Of a stretch of DNA of 64,000 nucleotides, positions 1-9,109 are shown one piece after another. Source of the stretch: Terriglobia bacterium. GTDB taxonomy: Bacteria; Acidobacteriota; Terriglobia; Acidiferrales; UBA7541. Position numbers and translations under genes: made by a program. Below the pieces are notes generated by a model that ran no database searches, had not been told where the DNA came from, and saw only the letters and a program-made list of their open reading frames with translations. The first letter of the stretch is position 1. The number at the start of each line of letters is the position of its first letter. The DNA is taken from assembly GCA_020073605.1 (NCBI GenBank), contig JAIQEW010000003.1, positions 159,385 through 223,384 of the forward strand, given 5' to 3'.

Positions 1-455
1 TGCTGAGGGAAGCGGAGAAAATCAACAAAGGGCGCATCGACCGCTTCTTTGAGAAACTTCGCGAAGCTTTGTGGGTGATTCGCGATAAGCGGGTCGGCGT
101 CCTCGGCCTCGCATTCAAACCCAATACGGACGATATCCGCTTTGCGCCGGCCATCGACTTGGTGGAACGCTTGCTCGTGGAAGGCGCGCGCGTCCGCGCG
201 TACGATCCCGAGGCCATGGAAAGGGCGCGCGCGGTGCTGCCCAAGGTCGATTACGTCAAAAGCGCTTACGAGGCCGCAAAGGACGCCGAAGCGCTGCTCA
301 TCGCCACGGAATGGGACGAGTTCCGCAAGCTCGATTGGGAAAAGATCAGGGATACGATGGCGCGGCCGCTGATCATTGATGGGCGCAACCTGCTCTCGCC
401 TCGCGATATGAAGGAGCGCGGTTTCGAGTATCGCTCGTTTGGCCGGCCGGATTAG
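1..455 (+). CDS. ugd: UDP-glucose 6-dehydrogenase, C-terminal part (5' truncated by window)
   Basis: The open frame runs in from the window edge (first full codon at base 3) and ends in TAG at 453-455. The visible residues include VGVLGLAFKPNTDDIR, the hallmark of the C-terminal NAD/UDP-binding domain of the UDP-glucose/GDP-mannose dehydrogenase family, followed by LIATEWDEFRKLDW and a final IDGRNLLSPRDMKERGF stretch typical of UDP-glucose dehydrogenase. The enzyme oxidises UDP-glucose to UDP-glucuronate in the cytoplasm. The convergent neighbour is a UDP-glucuronate decarboxylase, so the pair would make UDP-xylose for envelope glycans. The catalytic Cys and the N-terminal Rossmann domain lie outside the window. 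A GDP-mannose dehydrogenase is less likely given that neighbour. Confidence 0.9.
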   Translation, partial: LREAEKINKGRIDRFFEKLREALWVIRDKRVGVLGLAFKPNTDDIRFAPAIDLVERLLVEGARVRAYDPEAMERARAVLPKVDYVKSAYEAAKDAEALLIATEWDEFRKLDWEKIRDTMARPLIIDGRNLLSPRDMKERGFEYRSFGRPD

Positions 456-490
456 CTAACACTTCGCGGGACGAAATTCCAGGCGAAGAT

Positions 491-1441
491 TCAGACGGCG
501 CGGCCCGGCGACTCGACCCTCTGCCGGAAGAACTCGTAGGTAAGTTTCAATCCATCTTCCAGCTTTACCTTTGGCTCCCAATTCAGGATGCGGCGCGCTT
601 TCGTGATATCCGGGCAGCGCTGCTTGGGATCATCCTGCGGCAGGGGACGGAACACGATTGGCGCCTTGGTTCCCACGAGGGCGCGCACGCGCTCCGCGAA
701 TTCCAGAATCGTGATTTCCTGAGGATTTCCGACATTCACCGGTTCGTGCTCGTTCGATTCGAGCAGGCGGTAGATCCCGTCGATCAAATCCGAGACGTAG
801 CAGAAGCTGCGTGTCTGCTTGCCATCGCCGTATACCGTGATGGGCTCGCCGACGAGCGCTTGATACAGAAAATTCGGCAGCGCCCGGCCGTCGTTCAAGC
901 GCATGCGAGGCCCGTAGGTATTGAAAATCCGCACGATTCGCGTATCCACGCCGTGGTAGCGGTGATAGGCCATGGTGATCGCTTCCGCGAATCTCTTGGC
1001 TTCGTCGTAAACGCCGCGCGGCCCGATCGGGTTTACGTGTCCCCAATAGGATTCCGGCTGCGGGCTCACCTCCGGGTCGCCGTAACACTCAGACGTCGAG
1101 GCCTGCAGAAACCTGGCCTTCTTGGCCATCGCCAGGCCCAGCGCGTTGTGGGTGCCAAGCGCTCCCACTTTCAGCGTCTGGATCGGAAACTTCAGGTAAT
1201 CCGGCGGGCTTGCGGGCGAGGCGAAGTGAAGCACCGCGTCGACGGCACCCGGAACATCGATGTACTTCGAGACGTCCTGCTGGGCGAACTTGAACCGCGG
1301 ATGTGAGAGCAGGTGAGCAACGTTTGAATCCGCGCCCGTGACAAGGTTGTCGAGACAAAGAACGTCCCAGCCTTTTTCGATGAAGAAATCGCAGAGATGA
1401 GAGCCGAGAAAACCCGCCCCGCCTGTTATGACAACGCGCAA
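491..1441 (-). CDS. uxs: UDP-glucuronate decarboxylase (UDP-xylose synthase)
   Basis: This extended-SDR enzyme converts UDP-glucuronate to UDP-xylose. The N-terminus has the nucleotide-binding motif [11 protein letters not shown], and the catalytic Tyr-x3-Lys is in [12 protein letters not shown]. The motifs IFNTYGPRM and GDGKQTRSF are typical of UXS enzymes. I chose the TTG at 1441 because a GGAG box lies five bases upstream and the Rossmann strand begins at once, giving 316 residues, the usual family length. A GTG at 1531 would add 30 residues with no family likeness. It converges on the UDP-glucose dehydrogenase, which supplies its substrate. Confidence 0.92.
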   Translation of the reverse strand: MRVVITGGAGFLGSHLCDFFIEKGWDVLCLDNLVTGADSNVAHLLSHPRFKFAQQDVSKYIDVPGAVDAVLHFASPASPPDYLKFPIQTLKVGALGTHNALGLAMAKKARFLQASTSECYGDPEVSPQPESYWGHVNPIGPRGVYDEAKRFAEAITMAYHRYHGVDTRIVRIFNTYGPRMRLNDGRALPNFLYQALVGEPITVYGDGKQTRSFCYVSDLIDGIYRLLESNEHEPVNVGNPQEITILEFAERVRALVGTKAPIVFRPLPQDDPKQRCPDITKARRILNWEPKVKLEDGLKLTYEFFRQRVESPGRAV

Positions 1442-1781
1442 AGAATCTCCTTGGCCGGCAGATTCGGCCAGGACTCGTTCGATCTGATTATCCCCGAAAA
1501 CATCGGTGGGAAGAAGGACGCGGGCAGCCACTTGTGCGGCTTCCCAAATCGGGGCCCAGGAGCGATCATCATTTGGCTTGGAATCCTCGTGAGGTCCCTG
1601 GGGTGCCGTCTCCAGGATGCAATGGATTTTCGCCGCGCGTTTGCCCGGTCCGGTTGCCCCACATAGTTGCTTAATACGCTATTGCTTGCGGTCATTCTCA
1701 GACCTTCGACTCTCTTTTCGTGTTCTAAATAATAGGGGCAATTCATTGAAACCACGAGGCGGGATGATTCAAGGAGCGGCT
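1442..1781. other. Divergent intergenic region, 340 bp
   Basis: This spacer separates the minus-strand decarboxylase from the plus-strand Ig-like protein, so it must hold both promoters. Reading frames exist on both strands but have neither a ribosome binding site nor family likeness. The only clear signal is AAGGAG at 1771-1776, five bases before the ATG at 1782. I see no convincing -35/-10 pair and no repeat. Confidence 0.5.
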
Positions 1782-3998
1782 ATGGCGAAGGCGAAGCGCG
1801 CGGGATTCCCTCCCATTTTGTGCCTGGCGATGCTGTTTTTCCTTCAGAATAACGGCTGCGCCAGCTGCGCGGGTGTCCCGTCGAACTTCAACGCCGTTGT
1901 TTTGACGCCGAGCGCGACCCAAGTGGGTCCTAACGGGGTAGTCACCATCGGTGCTGCCGTCCCGAAAGATTCGACAAATTCAGGTGTGAGTTGGACTCTC
2001 ACGCCGGGACCGGGCGCTCCGGTGCCCCCGGGCACCCTCGGCCCGACGACTATTACGCAGGCTACCTACACTGCACCGGCTTCGGTAGCGGCCAAGTTCA
2101 CCGTCGTAATCACAGCCACCACGTTAGCCGTTGGAATAGTGCCTCCCGAAACGAACTCCGTTACTATCACCGTCAACCCGCCGCAGCCACTGAATATCAC
2201 CACGACCACGTTGCCGGACGGTGTAGTCGGCACCGTATATCCAGCAGGTACCAAGTTGCAGGCCACCGGCGGCGTTCTTCCTTACACGTGGTCGCCTGTA
2301 CCTAGCCCGGTGGGATTTCCCCCTGGATTGACACTCGCTGCGGATGGAACCATTTTGGGCACCCCCACTACCGCCGGGCCCTTCAGCTTCCAGGTGCAGG
2401 TCACCGACAGCGACTCGCCGCCCGTGACCACCCCTCTGAAAGCGCTGACCATTAACGTCACGAATTTGCTTAATGGCCACTACGCGTTTGAATTCAGCGG
2501 GTTCAATTCCAACGGCACGGTGGTTGTGGCCGGCAGCTTCGTGGCGGACGGGCTCGGAAACATCGCCGGCGGAGTGGAAGATTTCAATACCCTCCAGCCG
2601 CTGGCGCAGAACCAGATCCCCCGGACCTTCACCGGCACGTACACTCTTGGTCTGGATGCTCGCGGCCAACTGGTTTTCAGCAGCCTCACGGGATCGCCCA
2701 CATATGATTTCGCGATCGACTCGAAAGGTCTCCACGGCCGCATGGTGGAATTCGACGCCACGGGGATACGCGGATCGGGCCAGCTCGAGCAGCAGAACAC
2801 TTTCACCTGCACGTCGAGTACGCTCCCAGGAACGGCTGGCACGGATTTCGTGATCGGCGTCTCCGGCGTGGCCGGAAATTTTACAGGAATCTCGCCCGGT
2901 CCCGCGGCGATGGTGGGCCGGTTCACTGCCGAGCCAACGACCTCTGGCGTTCCCGGAACGATCGATAACGGTGAGGCAGACGTAAACGTTCCCAATCTCG
3001 CTGACACCAAGTCGCCGCTTTCAGGCCTCTTCCAGACAACGTCTCAGGCCGCCCGCTGTCAAATGAGCATTACGCCCACGGGGTTTGCGACTGAGACGTA
3101 CAGCGTCTATCCGATTTCCTCGACGAGTGGGAAGCTGACGGAAGCGTTCGTCGTGGAGACCGACACCGTGAGCCAAACCACTCCCTACGTCACGGTGGGC
3201 AAGATGATTCAGCAGGTCGGGTACCCCTTTACGACGGCGAGTAACTCCTTCAGCGGACCGAGCGTCGGCGGCCTATCGGGCAACGCCATTCCGAGCGGAC
3301 AGAGCGCATACTCGCCCTTTGTGTCCGTGGCGCAGCTCTCTCCCGCGGGCGGCGGCCCGTTCGCAATGCAGCTTAGCTACAACTTTGGCGGAACGGTCGT
3401 CAGACTTCAAGGCGCGGGCGCCATCGCGGCAAGCCTCAATAACGGCGATGCTTTTGGGCGTGTGGATACGAATCTAATTAGTACGTCCGATCCTGTGCCA
3501 ATCTTCTACGTCATCAACACAAACGAAGCCTTTTGCATCCTCGACAATTTGAGTGCCGCGGTCATCGGAGTTTTCGAGCCTCAGTCGAAAGGGCTGGACT
3601 CGAACAACCAACCGTTCACGACGTTCACTGCCGGTAGGATCGCTGGGACCTTCGCAACGGGCACTTCAGGACCCGACACGACCGCCACCCCCGATTTTTC
3701 CGGCGTGACGACGCTCGACGGCATTTCGGTAGTGAGTGGAACGCAGGATACGAGCACCACGCTCGCCAACACTGCGGGCCAAACCGTGACGGGCACTTAT
3801 GCTATCAGCGCGACTGGCTCGGCAGACGGCAGCGGCACGTTCACGCTGTCCGCGCCGGCGACCTTTACGGGCGACTTCTACATCGTGTCGCCACTGAAGA
3901 TCGTGATGATTTCGACCACGGTATCCACTCCACCAGACACAAATCCCGTCCTCATTTTCCTGGAAGATTGCACGACCACTTCCTGCGGGGGAAACTAG
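1782..3998 (+). CDS. Ig-like domain surface protein
   Basis: This 738-residue exported protein starts at ATG 1782 behind AAGGAG. A basic N-terminus and hydrophobic stretch end at LQNNGC, an imperfect lipobox, so it may be a lipoprotein. Residues of about 35-130 look like a bacterial Ig-like (Big) domain with the SGVSWTLTPG and ATYTAPA signatures. The next roughly 95 residues, with GLTLAADGTILGTPTTAG, are a classic He_PIG (putative Ig) domain. The remaining 500 residues are Gly/Thr/Ser-rich beta repeats containing NGHYAFEFSGFNSNGT and GTYTLGLDARGQLVFSS. It is probably a surface or adhesin-like protein; I cannot assign a ligand. An upstream in-frame start at 1617 has no Shine-Dalgarno. Confidence 0.8.
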   Translation: MAKAKRAGFPPILCLAMLFFLQNNGCASCAGVPSNFNAVVLTPSATQVGPNGVVTIGAAVPKDSTNSGVSWTLTPGPGAPVPPGTLGPTTITQATYTAPASVAAKFTVVITATTLAVGIVPPETNSVTITVNPPQPLNITTTTLPDGVVGTVYPAGTKLQATGGVLPYTWSPVPSPVGFPPGLTLAADGTILGTPTTAGPFSFQVQVTDSDSPPVTTPLKALTINVTNLLNGHYAFEFSGFNSNGTVVVAGSFVADGLGNIAGGVEDFNTLQPLAQNQIPRTFTGTYTLGLDARGQLVFSSLTGSPTYDFAIDSKGLHGRMVEFDATGIRGSGQLEQQNTFTCTSSTLPGTAGTDFVIGVSGVAGNFTGISPGPAAMVGRFTAEPTTSGVPGTIDNGEADVNVPNLADTKSPLSGLFQTTSQAARCQMSITPTGFATETYSVYPISSTSGKLTEAFVVETDTVSQTTPYVTVGKMIQQVGYPFTTASNSFSGPSVGGLSGNAIPSGQSAYSPFVSVAQLSPAGGGPFAMQLSYNFGGTVVRLQGAGAIAASLNNGDAFGRVDTNLISTSDPVPIFYVINTNEAFCILDNLSAAVIGVFEPQSKGLDSNNQPFTTFTAGRIAGTFATGTSGPDTTATPDFSGVTTLDGISVVSGTQDTSTTLANTAGQTVTGTYAISATGSADGSGTFTLSAPATFTGDFYIVSPLKIVMISTTVSTPPDTNPVLIFLEDCTTTSCGGN

Positions 3999-4017
3999 AC
4001 CTGTTCTCTGAAGGCTT

Positions 4018-5016
4018 TCAGTAGGCCCAGCGCATCAGCACCGCGCCGGTGGTATAGCCTGCGCCCACGGCGATCACCAGCACGAGATCGCCTTTGCGCA
4101 GCCGCTTCTGTTCCACCGCATCGACCAATCCCAGCGGAATCGTGGCGGCCGTCGTGTTCCCATAGCGGTCGATATTGATCAGCACCTTTGAATCATCGAG
4201 GCCAAGCCGCTCCTGCATCGCGCGAATGATGCGAAGGTTCGCCTGATGCGGCACCACGAGCGCGAGATCGCGGCTCGACACTCCGTTGCGCTCCAGAATC
4301 TGGCAAGCCAGCTCGCTCATCCGCCGCACCGCGTATTTGAAGACCTGCTGGCCCTCCTGATGCACGTAGTGCATCCGCTTCTCGACCGTTTCGGCCGACG
4401 GCGGATGAAGCGAGCCGCCGGCGGGCATGTAGAGATTGCAGCCGCCCGAGCCATCGATCTCGTGGACGAAATCGATGATCCCTTCGGCATCCGAAGCGGC
4501 AGGCTCGAGCAGCACGGCGCCGGCGCCGTCGCCGAACAGCACGCAGGTGGCGCGGTCCTTGAAATCCAGAATCGAGGTCATCACGTCGCTGCCGATGACC
4601 AGGACTTTCTTGTGCGATCCCGCGCCGACGAACTGCGCGCCCACCGTCAGAGCGTAGGCGAAGCCCGAGCACGCCGCGGAGAGGTCGAATCCCCAGGCGT
4701 GCGTCGCCCCCAGGCGGTCCTGGATCAGGCAGGCGGTGGCGGGAAAGAGCATGTCCGGCGTGACCGTGGCCACGACGATCATGTCGATTTCTTCCGGGCG
4801 CAATCCCTTCAGCGCCAGCAACTTCTTCGCAGCTTCGGTTCCCAGATGCGACGACGCAACTCCGGTGTCCGCAAAATGCCGCTCGCGGATGCCGGTGCGT
4901 GTGCGAATCCATTCATCGGTCGTGTCCACGATCTTTACGAGGTCGGCGTTGGTGACGACCCGTGGCGGGAGGTATCCGGCCACTCCGGTGATTTTCGCGG
5001 CGATCCGCTGGCTCAT
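4018..5016 (-). CDS. fabH: 3-oxoacyl-ACP synthase III (FabH)
   Basis: FabH condenses acetyl-CoA (or a branched acyl-CoA) with malonyl-ACP to start fatty-acid synthesis. The 332-residue product has the catalytic triad in family context: Cys116 in [13 protein letters not shown], His in VVPHQANLR and Asn in [11 protein letters not shown]. The C-terminal [17 protein letters not shown] is also standard. I chose ATG 5016 because GGAG lies six bases upstream and [18 protein letters not shown] matches FabH N-termini; the frame opens 47 codons earlier with unrelated sequence. It is divergent from queG, sharing a 139-bp spacer. Elongation enzymes are not nearby. Confidence 0.95.
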   Translation of the reverse strand: MSQRIAAKITGVAGYLPPRVVTNADLVKIVDTTDEWIRTRTGIRERHFADTGVASSHLGTEAAKKLLALKGLRPEEIDMIVVATVTPDMLFPATACLIQDRLGATHAWGFDLSAACSGFAYALTVGAQFVGAGSHKKVLVIGSDVMTSILDFKDRATCVLFGDGAGAVLLEPAASDAEGIIDFVHEIDGSGGCNLYMPAGGSLHPPSAETVEKRMHYVHQEGQQVFKYAVRRMSELACQILERNGVSSRDLALVVPHQANLRIIRAMQERLGLDDSKVLINIDRYGNTTAATIPLGLVDAVEQKRLRKGDLVLVIAVGAGYTTGAVLMRWAY

Positions 5017-5155
5017 CAAGTTCTCCGTTGTCGCAGGAAGCGTTGGTGATTGTATGTAATCGCGCGGTGCGGTGACAAGCAAAACACACGGCGAGTTCAT
5101 AATCGCATGTTGCGAAGTTTTCGCCCGGGCGCATCTCCTGAGGCATGATGGGGGC

Positions 5156-6358
5156 ATGACACCGGCCGAACGAACGCGGTGGATCGGCGAGCGGGCGCGC
5201 GCCGCGGGATTCGACCTGTGTGGCGTTGCTCCGGCGGATCGAGAGTCCTTGTCTGCAACAGGCGTCCGAAACGATGCTCCGATCGACTGGTTTGAGGAGC
5301 TCGGCCGCCTGCCGGAGTGGCTCGCGCGCGGCTATGCGGGTGAGATGAAGTACCTGCACGACCCGCGCCGCTCCGATCCGCGGCGGGTGCTCGAAGGCGC
5401 GCGAAGCCTGATTGTGGTCGCGATGAATTACAACTCGCCGCTGCCCCTCTCAACGGCGCTTCCCGCGGACGCCGATGGCGATTCGCCGCGCGGATGGATT
5501 TCGCGCTACGCCTGGGGTGACGACTACCACGACGTCATCCAGCAGAAACTGAAGGCGCTGATCGCGGAAATGCGCGCGCGATTTCCCGAGCCATTCGATG
5601 CGCGCGCGTATACGGATACGGGCCCGATCGTCGAACGCGTGGCGGCAAAATACGCCGGTCTCGGCTGGCTCGCGAAGAACACGTGCCTCATCAATTCGCG
5701 GCTCGGCTCGTGGCTTTTCCTGGGAGTGATCGTCACGACGCTCGCTCTTGAGCCTACCCTTGGGCCGGGCGCGGCGCCCCCGGCCGATCTTTGCGGCACG
5801 TGCACGCGTTGCCTCGACGCGTGCCCCACGCAAGCGTTCCCTGAGCCGTACGTGCTCGATGCACGCCGCTGCATCTCGTATCTTACGATCGAGCTGCGCG
5901 GCGAAATCCCGGAAGAGCTTCGTCCGCAGATGGGCCGCGCCGTGATCGGCTGCGACATCTGCCAGGACGTGTGCCCGTGGAATCGCAAAGCCCCGGTGAC
6001 GGCGGTGGCCGCATTCCAGCCGCGGGAAGTGACCGAAGAACGAAACCCGAATCGCGAATCGCGCGTTTCGTTCTTTGCGCCGGAGCTGGAATGGCTCGCG
6101 TCGCTTTCGCAGCAGGAATTCAGCGCAGCCTTCCGGGGGAGCGCGGTCAAGCGGGCGAAGTGGCGCGGCCTGGTGCGAAACGCGTGCGTGGCGCTGGGAA
6201 ACTCCGGAATCGCGTCCCATCGGGACGCCTACTCGCGCATGGTTCGCCTTCTCGAGCGCCTTGCTTCGTCCAGTGACGCGCTCATCTCCGACCACGCCCG
6301 ATGGGCGCTGGAACGCTTGGCGCAAGCGGGCGCGGCAAAAACAGCGCGAAAAACATAA
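5156..6358 (+). CDS. queG: Epoxyqueuosine reductase QueG
   Basis: QueG carries out the last step of queuosine synthesis in tRNA, reducing epoxyqueuosine with cobalamin and two [4Fe-4S] clusters. Both clusters are visible: [16 protein letters not shown] and [16 protein letters not shown], each Cx2Cx2Cx3C with the usual CP ending. The conserved [22 protein letters not shown] and [12 protein letters not shown] precede them. The C-terminal 70 residues look like a HEAT-type helical segment, as in long QueG proteins. ATG 5156 (400 residues) is preferred over an earlier in-frame start because the family begins at this point. Confidence 0.94.
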   Translation: MTPAERTRWIGERARAAGFDLCGVAPADRESLSATGVRNDAPIDWFEELGRLPEWLARGYAGEMKYLHDPRRSDPRRVLEGARSLIVVAMNYNSPLPLSTALPADADGDSPRGWISRYAWGDDYHDVIQQKLKALIAEMRARFPEPFDARAYTDTGPIVERVAAKYAGLGWLAKNTCLINSRLGSWLFLGVIVTTLALEPTLGPGAAPPADLCGTCTRCLDACPTQAFPEPYVLDARRCISYLTIELRGEIPEELRPQMGRAVIGCDICQDVCPWNRKAPVTAVAAFQPREVTEERNPNRESRVSFFAPELEWLASLSQQEFSAAFRGSAVKRAKWRGLVRNACVALGNSGIASHRDAYSRMVRLLERLASSSDALISDHARWALERLAQAGAAKTARKT

Positions 6359-6462
6359 TGGACATCGAATTGCGGTTTTTGCGATACTTTCTCGTTCGAG
6401 CGGTGACCTACCCTCCTTCCGGGAGCGAGCCGCATCCTAATAAAACCCAGGATTAAGACTCT

Positions 6463-6939
6463 ATGAGAGCAAGTCATCGATTCGTTTTTGGTCTGCTCAT
6501 TTTCCTCGCGGCGGGCATCGGTGCGTCGCGCCTTTTGTCCCGTGAAAGCTTGGCGGCTCCCGCGCAGAAGAGCTCGGTCGCTCCCGCCACGCAAAGCATG
6601 GTGGATCGCGGGCGTTATCTGGTCGAGAACGTTGCGATGTGCGAGGAATGCCACACGCCGCGCGATGCGAACGGCGACCTGGATGAATCTCGGCGGCTTC
6701 AGGGCGCGCCAATCTGGATCCTGCCGGTGCACCCGAATCCGAATTGGGGAATGAATGCGCCACCTCTCGCTGGCTTCGGAGGTTACACGGACGAGCAGGG
6801 CCAGGAAATTTTGGAAAAGGGAGTGGGACCGAACGGTCTGGCGGTCCGCCAGCCGATGCACATCTACCACATGAATCACGCGGACGCGCAGGCCATCATC
6901 GCCTACTTGCGCTCCCTGCCGGGCACCTATCCGCACTAA
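6463..6939 (+). CDS. Exported mono-haem cytochrome c
   Basis: The 158-residue protein has an N-terminal hydrophobic segment (about residues 8-25) and one c-haem site, CEECH at residues 60-64, inside GRYLVENVAMCEECHTPRD. That context is typical of class I cytochromes fused to or associated with periplasmic dehydrogenases. The distal Met ligand is probably in QPMHIYHM, followed by a C-terminal helix DAQAIIAYLRSLPGT as in the cytochrome c fold. It should carry electrons in the periplasm. It stands alone 100 bp after queG and ends 9 bp before a convergent gene, so the donor and acceptor are unknown. Confidence 0.85.
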   Translation: MRASHRFVFGLLIFLAAGIGASRLLSRESLAAPAQKSSVAPATQSMVDRGRYLVENVAMCEECHTPRDANGDLDESRRLQGAPIWILPVHPNPNWGMNAPPLAGFGGYTDEQGQEILEKGVGPNGLAVRQPMHIYHMNHADAQAIIAYLRSLPGTYPH

Positions 6940-6948
6940 TTCCGGGAG

Positions 6949-8910
6949 CTACGGCAACAGGCCGTACACATCCAGCTCCGTCTGCGTTCCAACGTAAACT
7001 TTCCCGTTTGCAATCGTAGGGACCGCAAACTTCACCGCTGCGCCGGCCGTGTCGGCGACGAGCGTGGAAGAGTACAGCGGCGTCGAGACGTTGCTGGCAT
7101 CATAGGCGTACAGCACGGCAGGCCCCGGCGACAGCGTATTCGGGAAGCCGTAGTCCGTCGAATCGATCGCCCAGACGACTCCGTTTGTGGTCCCGTGCGC
7201 GGAAATCGAAGGAGTCGCGCCCGGAAATGAAAGGCCATGAGTGGCCGCGGTCGAAGGCGTCGCAAGCCGGCCGCTGCTGAGCGAAAACGCCTGGAGCACA
7301 TCGCCGGAAGCCCAGAAGTAGACGGTGTTGTTCCAGTACGCAGGCGAACTCCACATGCCACCGATTTGGGATTGAATTTCCTGGACAATCTGTGCGTCCG
7401 TGCCGTTGCAGTTGCTCGAACAGTAATGCTTGTTGCCAGACGTGAGTTGGTCCCGATCGGCAACGTAGATGGTCCCCTCTTTTCCCGCCTGCACGAGCTC
7501 GTGGGCATGGCTGCCGGGTTGATCCGGGAGAAGAAGCACTCCGCCCGATCCTAGGTCGATATCCCCGCCATTCAGGCTGTCCTGATTGAACGGTGTAAAG
7601 TAGTCCGCTAGAGACAGGGTTGTTCCATCGAAGAATAGTTTCAGAATGGTGTCGCCCAAATCTGTCGCGGGCACGTGGCCGGTATCAAAATTTCCGTTTC
7701 CCGAAACGATATATATGTTGCCATTTGAGTCCGCGGCGATGCCTGCGCCGGACATCCAGAATCCTCCCATCCTGCCGTTCGGGGACTCGTTGAAAATCGC
7801 TTTCTGGGAAAGCGTGGCGGCATCGTACGCGAAAATCCAACCGTGATAGGGAGTGCTATCGCAATGGGAGGCGTACGCCAGATAGAGCATTCCGTTAAGC
7901 AGAAGCAGGCCCGGCCGGTTGTTATGCTGCAGTGCGTCGAACGTGCTTCCGGAAACCACAACAGGCGACGATGCCTTCTCATTTCCCGTTGTGATGTCGA
8001 GCGCATGGAGGCGGTGAACAAAATTGCCGCTCTCCTTTGACTTTGCCTCGACGTACATCGTGCCAGTACTCGGATCGATCACCGGGGTGCTTGTGACTCC
8101 GAGTTGCGGAACCAAGTCTGTGCAGCCGATATCAACGCCCCCTCCACTGCCGCTGGTTACGGCGCTGGCTCCGCTCGCCCCGCCATGAGCGGTGTCGAGC
8201 AGATTCGCGTGCCACAACGGGTTTGCGTTGGCGCCACTGTTCGTCTCGGCGTCAAACGCGTACACGCTGTCGTTTTCCGTCGCCACGTAAACGACGTTGT
8301 GCGTGCCCTTCCCCGAAATCGCTACATTCGGCACGTAAAGCGGTTGCGCGTAGATAAATCCGTCCACCGGCTGCGAGAATTTCTTGCCGAAACTTGCTGG
8401 GGTCGAGACTGCTGCGGGCGTGAGGATAGTCTCATTCAGATTCTGGCCGGTGCGCCCGATATCGTTGTGCTGCGTGAAGACTCCTGCAAACCCATTGCCC
8501 GTATGGCTTGTGACGCTCAGGATCGAAACACCCGTCACTCCGCTCATCACGGCCTTAATCGAAGTAAAGCCCGCGCTCTGGCCTCCCGGGAGCGCCGCGC
8601 TCGTGGCGTGTCCTGTCGAGTCGATGGAAGCTGCGCCAGTGTTCGACGAACTCCATGTGGCGCTCGACGTCAAGTCCTGCGTGCTTCCGTCGTTGTAGTG
8701 GCCCGTGGCCGTGAAGGTTTGGGCTGCGCCCGCGTCCGCGATCGCGGGGTTCTGGGGGCTCACGACGACGGTTTCCAGGGTCGCGGTCGGAGGAGGAGGC
8801 GGCCCGCCGCCCGAGGAGCTATTGGAACCGCACCCGGACACCCATAGCACCGCGCAAGTGGCTATGAATAAATGGCTTAACAGGCGTGTGGCACGCCAGA
8901 AACTCACCAT
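6949..8910 (-). CDS. Lipoprotein with Ig-like and PQQ-type beta-propeller domains
   Basis: The 653-residue product starts at ATG 8910 behind GGGAGG. Its signal peptide ends in the lipobox VSGC, so it is very likely a lipoprotein. A Gly/Ser/Pro linker is followed by a Big_2-like domain (VVVSPQNPAIADAGAAQTF, ATWSSSNTGAASID). The rest is a beta-propeller: blades such as NVVYVATENDSVYAFDAETN, GTMYVEAKSK and GKVYVGTQTELDVYG resemble PQQ-type or outer-membrane-assembly propellers. No quinoprotein dehydrogenase active-site pattern is evident, so it may be structural or carbohydrate-binding. The frame's first start (9066) has no family likeness. Confidence 0.8.
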   Translation of the reverse strand: MVSFWRATRLLSHLFIATCAVLWVSGCGSNSSSGGGPPPPPTATLETVVVSPQNPAIADAGAAQTFTATGHYNDGSTQDLTSSATWSSSNTGAASIDSTGHATSAALPGGQSAGFTSIKAVMSGVTGVSILSVTSHTGNGFAGVFTQHNDIGRTGQNLNETILTPAAVSTPASFGKKFSQPVDGFIYAQPLYVPNVAISGKGTHNVVYVATENDSVYAFDAETNSGANANPLWHANLLDTAHGGASGASAVTSGSGGGVDIGCTDLVPQLGVTSTPVIDPSTGTMYVEAKSKESGNFVHRLHALDITTGNEKASSPVVVSGSTFDALQHNNRPGLLLLNGMLYLAYASHCDSTPYHGWIFAYDAATLSQKAIFNESPNGRMGGFWMSGAGIAADSNGNIYIVSGNGNFDTGHVPATDLGDTILKLFFDGTTLSLADYFTPFNQDSLNGGDIDLGSGGVLLLPDQPGSHAHELVQAGKEGTIYVADRDQLTSGNKHYCSSNCNGTDAQIVQEIQSQIGGMWSSPAYWNNTVYFWASGDVLQAFSLSSGRLATPSTAATHGLSFPGATPSISAHGTTNGVVWAIDSTDYGFPNTLSPGPAVLYAYDASNVSTPLYSSTLVADTAGAAVKFAVPTIANGKVYVGTQTELDVYGLLP

Positions 8911-9109
8911 GGCACCGACCTCCCAGACCACCAAGTGTCCGCTATAGTAACACTGTAGGAACAGTGCGGCGATACCCTTGACGCCTAAGAGGCACGTATG
9001 CCGCGCAAGGCTTTCGCTAATTCGCCGCCCTGCCGCTATGCCGTCTGTCCCGCCGCGGACTCGCACTATTCGAGTGGGGTCGATGCGCGCTCCGGTATAA
9101 TCGGCCGCG